DNA from: Pocillopora verrucosa
Lineage: Eukaryota > Cnidaria > Anthozoa > Scleractinia > Pocilloporidae
Assembly (NCBI RefSeq): GCF_036669915.1
Contig: NC_089319.1
Coordinates: 12,660,971-12,724,970, forward strand
Length of the DNA: 64,000 nucleotides
Reading direction: 5' to 3'
Shown here: positions 1 through 11,443 of the stretch, one piece after another
How positions within the stretch are numbered: the stretch's first letter is position 1
Layout of the letters: every line of letters begins with the position of its first letter
Program-made: the position numbers and the translations under genes
Notes under the pieces: generated by a model
The model's database searches: none
The model's input: the letters and a program-made list of their open reading frames with translations, nothing else
What the model was told of the DNA's origin: nothing

Positions 1-3000
1 TCTATTGTCTGCAAGAAACTGGTGCTTATATGTCCTATTCTTTCTTTCCACACCATTGGTAGTGTTCACTTTCACATTGAAGCGGTCCTTCCTGTATGCC
101 CAAACCCAGCGCTGCCAATAGAAACAAAGTGTTCAAGTAAACTTCATGAATATAAGCTGCATGTAATCTGATTTTCACCTTGCGGATCTCCTTGTAAGAG
201 CATCTTGGACTCATCTCAGACTCATGCTGAATGATTCATGGCCCAAAATGACATCATCTGAGGAGATGGCCTGTTTGATGTTTAAAGTCAGAGCAACAAG
301 GATTTTAAGTGAACATAATAAGATGTGTGTAATTTTTAAGCCAAAAATCTTGAATTGTTGCCGGATAATTTATAAGGGATAATTCCACAATTATTATAAT
401 GTATGCAAGGGATACACTTGCCTGTCTTTCGGGAAGCCATGTTGTGTTCATCCACTTTTGGAGTCTTGTATTGGTCCTCCACAGTTCACTGTCTTGAAGA
501 TCTCTAAGTGCTAAATTGAAGTCCCCTTCTGTGGAAGTTCTTGCAAGGTTTCGCAAACTGTTCAGGAGGTTGTCTTTCTTGTCTTTGTTAATGCCATTCT
601 TTGAGTTGTTGATCCACTGTACCCATGCTTGTTCTCGATGGAAATCACAAATATACACAAGACAGCCTGGAACAGTTATAAAACTGAGTTGTAAAATCTC
701 TCTGATAAGAGAATACATGCTGCCAACCACTTCAGCTAACACAAGGCCTATTGTATGCTAAAAACTAAACTACCAACAAAGGGCGTCTAGCATGACCTGT
801 GAGCCATGGAGTAAAGTAATAATACTATTACTACTACTACTACTAAAAATAATACTAATAATGCTAATAATAATAATAATAATACTAGTAATTTATTATT
901 ATCATTATTGTTATAATAGTAACATTGATTTTTTCTAGGAACCTAAAATACACATTGACCCTTTTGTTTCCAAGATCTCAATGTTAATTATCCTTACCAT
1001 CATCTACACATTTCTTATTTTTTAATTGGTTCTAAAAGATTTCCAAAACTTTCTAGGACCAGAAGCCTTTTTCCAGGACTTTCCAGTTGTGGAAATGCCA
1101 AAATAAAATTCCGGGACTTTCCAGGTTTTCCAGGACATGTATGAACACTGTTGATATTTTCATGAAATTAAAGTAATGATTTTGGAATGTCTGGAGAATT
1201 ACTGGTAATTGGCAATAATTTATTGTCACTATTTTCAGGTTAGTCCTGTAAGAAAGAATTTGTTTTTCTTTTTTTTTTTTTTGGGGGGGGGGGGAAGAAG
1301 TTATTCCTAGTAATAAGTATTGCCTCTCTATATTTCCCACATGAAATGAAGAAAATGGTTATAAAATGGTTATTATCGATATTTACCAGCATGCTTACTT
1401 GAAAACAGCCTTTCAATGGCATTGATCTCTGCCTCACTGAAGTCCACCATAAAGAAATCAGGGTTCCTTGTTGGGTTCCATTCCTTAATGAGCTGTAGAG
1501 CTTCATTAATGGCATCTGCATTTTCCAGCTGAACCACAAAAGAAGCAACAACACAGTAATCTACATTGGTTTTCACACACAGAAAGAATGTGGGGAGGGC
1601 AATTAGCGTTAAAGTTTTGTATGTTGCATCCAATAGGCAAATTTCACCACCATACTTTAAAAGCAGCTCTCTTTGCCACTTCGTCTGGTGAACAAGGAGG
1701 AGGTTGTTGGATGGATCACCTATACTTGTTTTAATTACATCAGTGCTGTCTTCTTCCTTCAGTGACTGTGGTTGTTGATAGGACTCACTATCACTTGTAA
1801 GGCAGTAAGGCCTGAAAAAGAAATTATCATCTGGGCTTTCTTCTTTCCACTTCTTGATTTTTAAGTCAAGGTTTTCTTGATCAATTTGTGAATGTCTGCA
1901 TACCACTGTGGCACGATACATGTGGTTCCTGACATCCATGGTTGTTGGGAAAAACCGTCTGTTGGTTAGATCTGGAGGCTGTTGGCCTGTGAAAAGTTCC
2001 TTCTTTACATAATGATGCAGGTGCCGTTGCATTTCAGAAACACAATTAACACCACTTCCAACAAGCTCATGAATTTTTTTAACCAGTGTCTCATCAATAG
2101 GCTGAAGTAGCCCAGCAGTCTGATTACACAACAAGAAAGAAAGAATAATTGCTTTATTATTTATTCATTTAAAAAATTACACAACCTCATCCCCAGGTTT
2201 TCTTGGTCAACGGTTCAATAACCTGGAGCCAGCTGCTTTTGATGTCATTGGTTCAATATGAGAAAATTTTTTCCAAATTTGGTCAACAGCATGATGCAAG
2301 TGGTTTTAACCTATCAGAAACAGGGAACTATTTTGAATGAATAATAATGCAAATTGTACCAACATTACTATAGGCAGTCCTCTGGTAGGGTTTTTCAGTC
2401 ATAGTTACAGAATGTTATAATTACAGATTACTGAACACTGTATTTTTTAAGAAAATCCATTTAAATAGTCCATGACAGCATTCCATTAAAACAGTGCCAG
2501 TGGAAATCCCTCTCCAATAAACTGTGATATTATAGTCTTGACATTGAGTTTGAGGAATAACTGCCAGTGTAGCTAAAAGAAGCTGTACATGTAGTACATT
2601 TAATTGGTCTTTTGTTGTGATGTATAATCTTTGTTCATTCTTTATATATATTCCACATGACAGTGGAAGCAGCACAGTCTACAGTAGACTGGTGATCTGT
2701 GTTAAGTTAAGTCACCTTAAATCCCCCACCAAACTACAGTTTCCTGATTCCAAAAAAATTTAATTCATGGCCAAGTACTTACCCTCCCCATGGGGTGAAA
2801 TAAGTGATCTGTAGGTTTAGGAAGTAATATGTAAATACGCTCCTCTGTAGCTATTGTTTGCTTCTTTTCTGACTCTAGGGATGTTCTCAGAAATTTTGAC
2901 ATTGTCTCCCTTCTACTCTTTGTGTTCTCTGAAATCTAATGATACAATGTTTTAATTAAAATAATATTTGAAAAATTGGTTTCTAACTCTTCCATTACAG

Positions 3001-4670
3001 GTAAATTTGTTTCAATTCTGCACAACGAAATGTCCAGGTTGTCTTATCATATGTCCACTTCACCTACATGTAACACAAGGCCCATTGGGATTAAGCACCC
3101 TTTATTAGGCTAGTGATCATTCATGTTAATGGTAGTGCCCCCTGAACCCTTGTTCAATAATTTAAATAAACTGACCTTATTTTCAGGATACTTGATTATT
3201 TTCCTTAGGTGGATCTTTGCTGGACAGTCACATTTCTTCGTATCCTGTTCTATAAAGCGCTGTTTGGTGTTGTTATAGCAGTGATCAGCACTCTCCTTCT
3301 GAAACCAAATAGATTTATTTGATTGTTAGATAGAGCAGTCATATGGGAATAGTCAAGTTATCAATAAACTTAGAAGTAATGAAAAGTATCCTTTAAAATA
3401 GTACTTGATTCCTACCTTGTAAATTGCAGTCACAGTGGTCCTTTTTTGTGACTTTGCTTATTTTAACAAATAAAATGTGATATGTCCTTTTACTTGCAAG
3501 TGGTAAAAAAGAAAACATTATTGCATGCTATTAGCCCTGAGGGAGAGGTGAGTGCTCACCAACTTGCTTAGAAAAATCAGTTGGGACTTACCACCTTGTT
3601 AGCTTAAGAGCAAATAGGTGAAGGTAAATCAATAACTATGTAATGCCCTATATATGATATCCTCTTTGGGAGTCCTTAAGTAATAATATCATCTTGTTTA
3701 CATTCTTATTTAGTTAATTATTATGCATGCTTACATCTTTTTGTAGTCTCTTTTGAGCCTCCTTCCTTTTGAGTGCCTTATTTCTGTCTGGCCCATTTTG
3801 GCATTCTAAAACTTTGACCCCCACAATTTGGAATGGGATGCCATCAAAACTTAGTCTGCATCCTGTCATCTCCTGTGAGTCAGCCCATTGTATACAGTGG
3901 TTCTTAGCATTTTTATCTGCATTTTCTTTTACTCCTACGTTTTTATGTGAGAAGAGGAACCAAGCTAAGTTAGCAATACGATACATGTACACAAACACAT
4001 ACGTACATATATACACATGGGTGCTTAAAATGGAGGGCCTGAAAATCAAGCCTGCCCCACCCAGATGTAGCCCAAGGACTGGTGTAATGGATGGGGATGC
4101 TAGCAGCTGTGTGTCAATAGCACTGAGTAGGGTTTTGACACTTTAAGCTTAATCTTAATTAATTAAGCATTTCTTGCCAACTCTTGCTGCAGGCTCACGG
4201 TAAATTGACACTTGAAGCTAAGTTGAATTTTAATTACATTTTATTTCTGAAAGTCTAACTGACCAGTGTAAACCGAAGAATAATGATGTGTACTTGTATT
4301 CTTAAGATATCAATAATTATTGGAAAAAAGTTAAATCCCTTTTTTTATTTTGATTTATCTATATTTCATGTTAATAACACGATCTCACACGCCCCTGGCC
4401 TTAAATACCTATAGTGTCTAAATAAAGTTATACATAAAGTTTTGTAAATCTTTACATGTGAGCTTACTTACCCAGCCTAATGCAATTTGAAAATCCTCCT
4501 GTTTGTTTAAATACAGTGAAGCGTGTCGTCGTAGCTATCTCGTACTGTTTTATGAGTTCGTCAGCGCTGCTTTCATCGTTAACATACCCGGAATAAGGGT
4601 CAAACTGTACGGTCCATCTTGAAGCCCAAGGTGTACTGTTATTAGCCATGTTTGTTCTTCTACCAAACAT
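1..4670 (-). CDS. MULE-type transposase-like multi-exon gene, copy 1 (3' end outside window)
   Basis: I resolve seven exons with matching splice phases: 4670-4472, 3862-3735, 3298-3176, 2926-2783, 2119-1399, 666-422 and 111 to beyond the left edge. All are open, giving about 557 codons. The exon 6 donor is a consensus GC site (CAG|GCAAGT); the others are GT. Exon 3 has a CDC motif followed by PAKIHLRK, like a DNA-binding zinc region. Exon 5 has LDATYK and MVDFSEAEINAI, and exon 6 has ICDFHREQAW. Together these resemble the D...D...(C/H)...E core of MULE transposases. The start is at 4670 or at the better-context ATG at 4649 (MANNS). Seven exons suggest a domesticated gene or an old intron-bearing family rather than a fresh transposon. 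Predicted proteins of this type in corals are often named after calcium-responsive transcription factors. The exact function is unknown. Confidence 0.7.
818..897. repeat. ACT/AAT trinucleotide microsatellite
   Basis: Runs of TAC, ACT and TAA/AAT trinucleotides lie inside an intron of the transposase-like gene. The copy-2 counterpart is at about 28343-28430 with a few changes. Confidence 0.8.
1269..1294. repeat. T14-G12 homopolymer pair
   Basis: A run of 14 T is followed directly by 12 G in the intron between exons 5 and 6. Copy 2 has T10-G13 at 28796-28818, so this is the most length-variable point of the otherwise near-identical block. Confidence 0.85.
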
Positions 4671-5189
4671 TCAGATTTCCCGCCAATATTTACCCGCGAG
4701 CCGCAAAACATAAATGCATGAGTGTTAAAAATTAACTGGACCACCCCTTGGCAAATATATTTATTTATTAGTAACGAATAAGATGTTGAACAAAAACCAA
4801 GAGATCATGGTCAAATAAAACGTAAAGATAATTTATTACAAACAGAAAAGAACTGTATGTTTGTTCCAATCGAAAGATTTTACAGTGCAAAGTTATGCAA
4901 ATGATCTTTGACCTGAATCTGCTTTTGGTCGATGATAGCGAGGTCAGAGGATAACATCGACCGAAACTATTAGGCCGGTCATATTTAAGTGTCAATCCTC
5001 CTTTTAACGCCTTTATAACAGGCTAGATTGTTTCTTAAATATGTGATCTAGACAGAAATTAGTTTATACAAGTTATGGGAAGAATACTTTCGCAATAAAA
5101 TATTGAAGAACACGACGCTTTATCGTCAGTCACACAGGTCACGGTCTCTTGATTCGCCGGAAACGAGCAGAAAAATAGAAGACCCCCGC
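4671..5189. other. Upstream region of the transposase-like gene; nothing else recognised
   Basis: This AT-rich stretch lies upstream of the ATG of the MULE-like gene and probably holds its promoter and 5' UTR. I see no TATA-type element I would defend and no coding similarity. Confidence 0.4.
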
Positions 5190-5557
5190 TACGATTCCGC
5201 TGACGTGTCATGGGCTCATCTGGTTTGGGACGATGATATGTATTGCCCTAGAGGTGTTGTCAATCAATCAGATCGACCGAAACCAGGTCGACAACTAACG
5301 AACCAGCCAAACATTTCGTTAACAGCGCCATCGATCAAAATGTCATTACATTCCAACAAAAGACCCGCTTTTCTGTTCAAATCTGCCAGAAACTGGCTCA
5401 AACGCACTATGCGAACTTCCTATTCCATGAGTACACTGTAAATACGCTTCAACAAGAATAAGCGGAAGTCACGTTGTGACATGCGGATACTCATACAAGA
5501 TGCCGCTGATATGTCGTGGGCTCATCTGGTTTAGGACGATGATATATTGCTTTCCTT
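5190..5557. repeat. Dispersed repeat with internal direct repeats, partner inverted at 26625-26920
   Basis: A segment of about 58 bases beginning near 5190 (containing TGGGCTCATCTGGTTT) recurs near 5498. The sequence between and including these is found in reverse complement at about 26625-26920. The open frame across it (5103-5441) has no recognisable domain and is probably incidental. The end repeats could be direct terminal repeats of a small non-autonomous element. Confidence 0.6.
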
Positions 5558-5559
5558 TT

Positions 5560-6850
5560 AATCGTCGCTGTTTAGAATTAAACGCACGCTCATGTATTTT
5601 ACATTCGATATGAAAAGGCACTGTTCAAAGAGTGCATGTAGGTAACAGTAGGCATGCAGAACTGCTTAGGATGGCACAACGAGGCAACTGCTAAACGAAC
5701 ATTCAAATTGAGAGATACTTCAACTATTCAGGGGTAAAAGAAGGTGAGCTGACTAAAGCTGAGCCGATCTACTTCACGGTCCATGCTACATAAGCCCTTA
5801 AAAGGGCCCGAACATTATTTCATAGTATTCTTTTCAAAAATCAGTTCTGTTAGTTCCTACAGAAAATTGTTAACTTTTGGGTGGAGGTACATTACCCAAA
5901 CCCTTTGGAGCGGCAAATACCTATGTAGGGATAGCCCTGAGAGTTCATCCGCGATGGTCTCTCCCATTTTTTGAGCGCGATGCGATTGGCGTTCTGGGAC
6001 TGTGGCAACCAAAATGCTTGCTTTAGCAGTCTAGCTCCAAGATCTGCTAACGCCTTGGCAAAAGGCAGGACGAATCATTTTCCCTCCTCCTCTCGCCTTA
6101 TCCATTGGTTATCACCAGTTCCAAAGATTGGTTGAGAACCTTTAATACAGACCATGATTTGTGATGAGACCATCTTTGATAAACCCAAAAAATCGGAAAT
6201 TAAGTAAAGTATAAGATGAAAACCCTCAGGTGCGTGTGTTTAACATCGTTCTGAGATAGAACCGGAACTGCTTATACAGGCGCTACATAATGGCACCTAA
6301 ATAAAAACAAAAACAAACGAAGCTCTTAATGATGCTATTCAGCGGTTAATTCTGCCCGAAATACTTCATTACAAACTCTAGATATTGTTCTATGAAGGAA
6401 ATAATCAGACTACTTTTGTAGTCCCTGAGAGCTACAACATTATGAAAAATATCACTTTGTTTTAACGTCATCGATAGCCCTGTTAAGTACATACACAGAT
6501 GTCATTCATCAAAATCCGTTAGAGGAACAAAACATCAGAGGGTGTATAGGAAGGATTAATTGAATCGGAATAACAAAATGTACGTTTGCTTATTTCATCC
6601 GCTAGGACAGGTTTTGTGGGGAAAATGTTTGTGCTATCCCAGATCCCAAAATGCATTCATTGCGAGCGATTTCAAAAATTTTAACTGCCTAAGGTAAAAG
6701 AGAGAAGGATTTGTTTTGTCTCTATGACTATATAAACCGGATATTACCGCATTTGAAATATTTTGAAGCACGCTTCCGAAAATAGAACCTCTTTAATTTA
6801 GGGACCAGTCATTGGCCTGGCGGGTGGTGGGTCAGACGACTTTGGCTGTG
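5560..6850. other. Non-coding stretch, nothing recognised
   Basis: There are no long open frames, no convincing splice-bounded exons and no transposon similarity that I recognise. It is not part of the duplicated blocks. Confidence 0.4.
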
Positions 6851-6854
6851 TCAT

Positions 6855-7020
6855 AGTAGAATTGACTTGATCCCCCTGTAGTATTTTAACGATAACCCTT
6901 AATTGATAGTCAGTTTTCTACAGCCTCCCCCCCCCCTTGCTACTCTGTGGGTAACGACTAATCCCCCCTTCGTTCCCCCCGAAAACCAAAATCCTTCAGA
7001 TGCCCCCTTCCACCCCACCC
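6855..7020. repeat. C-rich degenerate dispersed repeat
   Basis: Clusters of 5-10 C alternate with short spacers (TGATCCCCC, CGTTCCCCC, AATCCTTCA). The same pattern follows each GPCR gene at 17255-17430 and 44520-44705. It looks like one dispersed non-coding repeat family. Confidence 0.55.
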
Positions 7021-7162
7021 GGGGAATGCTAGAATATGTGATAGCTAGGTCCAGTCCTTTCTGTAACCACTGACTAAAAGTCCGAGAACTTTTGGGCGAC
7101 ATCCGTACTGACTGTTAGTTTTTCGGCAAGATATTTTTAAAAAGACTCAATCAGGAGAGTTA

Positions 7163-8035
7163 AATAAAGGGGGTAAGTTTCTAAAGAAACTATGGTGCTG
7201 TGTCGGTGGGAGAGTATAGCAGGTAATTTAATATTAACAACTGAGTTGAAAACGTAAATTGGCCACCGTAAAGGGTAAAAAAGCTGACATTTCGAGCGTC
7301 AGCCCTTCGTCAGAGCGATTGGAGGAATTGTGGGTCGTGTGTGGGTTTATATGCAGTAAGAGGAGCTACGCTATTGGTGGGAGTATGGTGACGAGAAAAC
7401 AAGAATAAATTAATAGTGTAGTTTGATCGTCCGGGTGAGTGTAGTCCTGAGAAGGACTGTTGTCGGTAGTGGTGACTGTCGTTTCGACAACCTGAGCGGA
7501 AGTCATCATCAGAGTCAAGTGAAAGGTTGTTGTCAGTCGAATGTACTTAGTCCGGTTTGTGTACACTGATTGGTAAGTTTTGCCGTGATGTTATTGGCTG
7601 TAAGACTCAAGTGGCGTAGGTCAGTCGTGATTGGTCGGTTTGGATCCGTTAGTGAAGTTAGGTCGTTCTGTTCGGTTCGTTTGTAATGTTAATATCGTGG
7701 ATGAGTCGTTTGTATGGTGCCGGTAGTGGTTGACACCCGTTGAGGGGAGTCTGTTCCAAGTTAGTAAACCAGCTTTTCAGGGTCAGTCGTTGAAAGTAGT
7801 TGGTGCTGTAGGTTAGGCATTGCGCAGAGTCTCAGTCAATAGTGTGGTTCGTAAGTGGGTGATGTTCAGCAATATGATTGTTGACATCGCCTTTCCTCGT
7901 CGCTCGTTTGTGTTCAGTCAGTCTCGTTGCGAGGTTTCTGCCAGTCTCACCGATGTACATCGCCTGATGTAAACACGCGGGAGGTTGGGAGAACACGAGA
8001 TAAGTGTAGGAAACCACGACGCGAAGCGGAGTGGT
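7163..8035 (-). mobile_element. Penelope-like element, 3' part with GIY-YIG endonuclease end
   Basis: On the minus strand, 8017-7832 encodes MYIGETGRNLATRLTEHK, the GIY-YIG endonuclease core found at the C-terminus of Penelope-like reverse transcriptases. Downstream, in a shifted frame, is a conserved tail (KSWFTNLEQTPLN, LPAPYKRLI), so the ORF is frameshifted. The 3' part ends with a motif reading TTCGAGCGTCAGCCCTTCGT on the plus strand, which recurs at 25885-26036. The reverse transcriptase domain is absent, so this copy is 5'-truncated and dead. Its 5' edge lies about 50 bases from the left boundary of duplication block II. Confidence 0.75.
7474..7516 (-). ncRNA. Candidate hammerhead ribozyme remnant in the Penelope-like element
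   Basis: Read on the minus strand, GACT (stem I) is followed by CTGATGA, then a segment whose GAC/GTC ends can pair (stem II), then GAAAC, a short stem III and AGTC, closing stem I. The CUGANGA and GAAA core boxes are both intact. The trinucleotide before the expected cleavage point is GAC, not the usual NUH, so this copy may be inactive. Hammerhead motifs are an established property of Penelope-like elements. Confidence 0.4.
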
Positions 8036-8117
8036 TTCCAGCTTATCGAGTGAAATATTCTTCCAACTTTACAAGTCGAAAGCCAGCAAGGGACCTCTTG
8101 TTCAAGAGTTCAATTGT

Positions 8118-9631
8118 TTAAGAAGATCCGTCCGGAGGCTTTTGAAAGTTTATGTGCACGTCGCCAAACTTGCACGAGGTGAACAAACCAGAGAAATTCA
8201 TTGCTCTTTCACTACCGAATTCAAGCGAAAGCTGGCTTGATTGATTGGTTATTGGCATCAAAACATCGCGGCGGGAATTCGGACTTTGGTGACCCAATGC
8301 TTCTGATTTTCAGATGGACGATCGTTATAATGCTTGAGGCTTTGCTCATTTCGGTGTCCCGAAATTGCCATGATTTGACGGCTTGAAATGCTAGCTTGCG
8401 ACCACAAAGTTATTGCAGTTGCTCGCAGAGAATGGTTGGTGTAAATACATGAAAGTTGGGCTTCTTGACTGATCTCGCGCATCATGTTGCCGAGTTTGTT
8501 GACGCCGAGTGGGCAATTTTCGTACCAAACGTTGTCACTTGCTTGCCAATCTCTTTTCGGAAACTGTAAGAAAGCTTGGCATCCTGGATTAATTTTTTCC
8601 AAATAAAGCTTCATTGCAGAATATCCATCGCCTGCTTGTTTAGTTTCATACATTCGCTCATCTTTTTCATAAGTTGTGATTTCGGCAACTCCTCCTTGGT
8701 GGTTTTTGGTGCTCTCGTCATGGGCCATTGTAAAATATGCTTTGCCTCTTGCTTCTTTATCAAAAAATAAAGCTTTGCGGAGTTAAAGAGCGCTGACCTT
8801 CTCGACCTCGGCGACACCAATAAAAAGTGGTGTGAAACCATACATTTCTCAACAGTCCAAGCGGAATTGACGGGAGGAAAACACTTGAGGTTTTCGATTT
8901 TGTTAGATCTGCAGGAGCTACAGCGGGCTTGTGAGTAATGTTTTCTTTCCCTTCTTTTTTCAGCATTTTGGTATTTGCGTCTAACGTTTTGTTAGAACTC
9001 TGAAAGACCGGGTTTCCTGTGATTTTTATTCCTCGTTTAAAGGAAGGGTTTTTGAAGTAGCGCTCAATTGCGTTTCTGAGGCCGAGAAGCGAACAACGGC
9101 TGTAGTCTTCCCCTTTCTTTGTTCTTGCTTCAGCGTAAAATTTCCGCAAGTGTGAGTCAAGCTCAGATGGAGTCATGGTCTCTAGTGGCTTTAAAACTGC
9201 CCTTTAGTCGCCCAATCTTGAATAAAAATGGTGATAGAATTTTAATTTTGTTATTTTCTTTTATTTCAATTGTTTGTTGTTTTATAAGTTCAAAAGTTTG
9301 TTATACTATCGATGTTTATACTGATTTACGTACATGAACGAGTTGCAAATATTAGTACTGTAAATTTTACTGGGGTTTGCTATTAGTACTATCTCAAGTT
9401 TTCCTTGTAAAACGGTAAAAATACTTTACCTTTAAACGTTTTTACCCCGTTCAGAGTGGCATATTTGGTTCTTTTCGCTTCCGAACCAGTTATAATTTCA
9501 TCAAGAGCCTCTTCTTGCAACGAAGGAAAGCGAGGTGCTTGTTGTTGTTGTTCATTTGGCTTTTCAGCCGTTTCTTGAATATTGGGAAAATTAAACTCCA
9601 AAGAAAAATTAGGAAAATCTTCTTCTTCCAT
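8118..9631 (-). pseudogene. Crypton-type tyrosine recombinase (DUF3504-like), copy 1, broken
   Basis: A glutamine-rich N-terminal part starts at the ATG at 9631. It is followed by a segment beginning MTPSELDSHLRKFYAEA (9176 leftward), then WCRRGREGQRSL with the first catalytic Arg, and finally NHSLRATA (HxxR), ISGHRNEQ (His) and KHYND (Tyr). This is the R...HxxR...H...Y layout of tyrosine recombinases of the Crypton/DUF3504 type (relatives of ZMYM and QRICH1 domains). Two lesions are clear against copy 2: one extra T in a homopolymer near 8768 shifts the frame just after TPQSFIF, and a deletion of about 28 bases near 8305 removes the frame of the C-terminus. A splice junction between the first two parts is likely but I could not fix it. 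Confidence 0.75.
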
Positions 9632-10125
9632 TACTGTACTCAAAACAAACTTAAAGAAACTGAGTTACTGCTAAATAAATAGCAAGGAGAACTCCGCGAG
9701 AAGATTCAGTATGAAAACCGTGTTTACATACGCTCATGTAAAATGGTTTTATGGCCAATCAGAGCGCGCGTACTACTTGAATTATTTATAAACAATTAAT
9801 CTATTTGAAAGTAACTCATTAAAAGGCTTTTAGCATGGCAAACGTGTTTCTTTCCTGATTCCGTTTTACTTTTCGGAGCCTTGTACACCAAATCGTTGCG
9901 CACAACACGGACAGTTTTCGTCGAAAATCAGAGTCACTCGTACACACAACTAAACAAAGTGAATCACAATTTATTAGGTTGTGGTTTTTTAAGTTATTAA
10001 GAGGCGAGTGCGATAGATACTCTTCTCTATCACGCAACAACCAACATACGCCGCCTTAAAGTAAACAAGTTCTTTATTGTGCGGAAACCACCTTGGCGAA
10101 ATATGCTGCAATCTAACAACAAATG

Positions 10126-10560
10126 TTCTCTTACACTAAATTTGCATCAGCAATAATATGCTCCATACCAATACCTTACAGAATTCCTTCACTTTCGATA
10201 ATCTACAATTATTGCAATTAAGTTTCAGTTTTCTTTTACTAGACAGCCTAGGCTTGCATTCTCAAGTATTTGCATATAAACTCCGAGCCAGTCAGGCTGG
10301 TGATAACATTACAGAGCACTTTTTGGAGTGAACCCTCAAATAGGCACACAGGAATTACAAGGCTGCCGATACCATAATAGATCCCTCTTGACGACAATCT
10401 CTTTCATATAACAAGCTCTAACATCGCAAGGTCGACATATCGCAGAGTTCGTTGCCAGTTACTCTCAAAGTTAGGCTGTGGAATTACTAATATCTTAAGG
10501 ATTTATCCCCAGCTGAGGATCTACAAATCTGACAATCCGAACGACGTAAGTAATTATTAC
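10126..10560. repeat. Non-coding sequence family present four times
   Basis: Sequence beginning near CTCTTACACTAAATTTGCAT recurs at about 19490, 34310 and 63783, always in the same orientation. In the first three cases it lies between the Crypton or its flank and the nuclease-like gene; the fourth runs off the right edge. It is a useful marker of unit boundaries. I see no conserved open frame in it. Confidence 0.75.
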
Positions 10561-10923
10561 AAGAAACTATTGAATATTGATAATACAAAATGTTAATGCC
10601 ATATATCATTTGGAACTTTATAATAAAATGACGTTTATAACTACATAAGCTGCAATAAATTACGTAAATAATACAAGCACGTGGATATTAACGATTCACC
10701 GTGCTGAACTACCGCTTATAACAGGCAAATGCTGTTATACGGAGGCTAGAAAAAATTGGAAAAATTTGAGCAGGAAATCTAGCTTGTAACTAAGGAAACT
10801 CCTTACAGGAACTAAATAGGAAATGGGAAATTCAATGAAAAAATGAACGAGGGAAGAATAAGACTCGCAAACTGAAATTTGGATTAGAAACGCGGTCTGT
10901 TCTGAGGCCAGGGTGACCTTCAC

Positions 10924-11115
10924 TTAGAATAAGGAGCTCATGACCCCACTATTGCTTCCTTTGACGCCCGTGGCCTGATTCCTAAGCTCTGATGCGTCTC
11001 GAGCCGACAAAGTATTGACTACGGCCTTCTTCACGAGCTCTTTTGTCAGAAATAGCAATTCACTGTCTCTCTCACTAAACATAAGTAACCTACTATTCAC
11101 TAAGACTACTGCCAC
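10924..11115 (-). other. Small conserved reading frame of unknown function, copy 1
   Basis: This is a 63-residue frame containing SERDSELLFLTKELVKKAV and ARDASELRNQATGVKGSN. It is conserved in three copies (this one, 20287-20445 and 34892-35272). The two more distant copies keep the frame open despite many substitutions. It is rich in charged residues with helix-forming content and has no recognised domain. It could be a C-terminal exon of a larger gene or a fortuitous frame. Confidence 0.3.
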
Positions 11116-11443
11116 GAATCAGTGGCAAGTCATTCTGGTGTGAATCTAATAGAGTTCCATTCGTGGGAATTAGTAACCTATAGTGCTCAACTAAAATGAT
11201 TAGCTACTAGAAAGGATTCATCGAAGCAGGTTATATAATGTAACTTTATTAGAAGAAGCACTAAAAAAACTAGATGCTCAACTATTATTGACAGGAAAAC
11301 TAAAGTAGTGTTATTGACTTTTACAAAGGTAGAAACCTATATTTGTGTTAAAGCCAGTCTACACGAGTTACTCTCAAGTTCGTCTAAAAAGCAATGGTAA
11401 CTTAAAAATATACGTTATTTATTTTGCGACGGTTATTGCTTCT

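Larger units (their letters stand above)
1..3868. repeat. Duplication block I, copy 1
   Basis: Position 1 aligns with 27530 and position 3868 with 31396, with only small indels. I counted about nine differences in the first 780 bases (about 1.2%). The right boundary falls at the acceptor of exon 2 of the transposase-like gene; exon 1 (4472-4670) is outside the duplicated block. The left boundary lies outside the window. Confidence 0.9.

Noticed and set aside
516..761. Plus-strand protein opposite exon 6 of the transposase-like gene
   Set aside because: It is the shadow frame of a well-supported minus-strand exon, and its repetition at 28043-28288 only reflects the duplication.
1269..1294. 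Telomere-like or G-quadruplex element
   Set aside because: It is a simple T-run plus G-run, length-variable between copies, without telomeric units. A lone G-run does not give four G-tracts.
3769..4146. Plus-strand 125-residue protein
   Set aside because: It overlaps exon 2 of the transposase-like gene in antisense and has no domain.
5103..5441. 112-residue secreted or nuclear protein
   Set aside because: The frame lies in a dispersed repeat; the inverted copy at 26625-26920 does not preserve it.
7832..8017. Stand-alone homing endonuclease (GIY-YIG)
   Set aside because: The surrounding tail sequences and repeated 3' end fit a Penelope-like retroelement; there is no intron or intein context.
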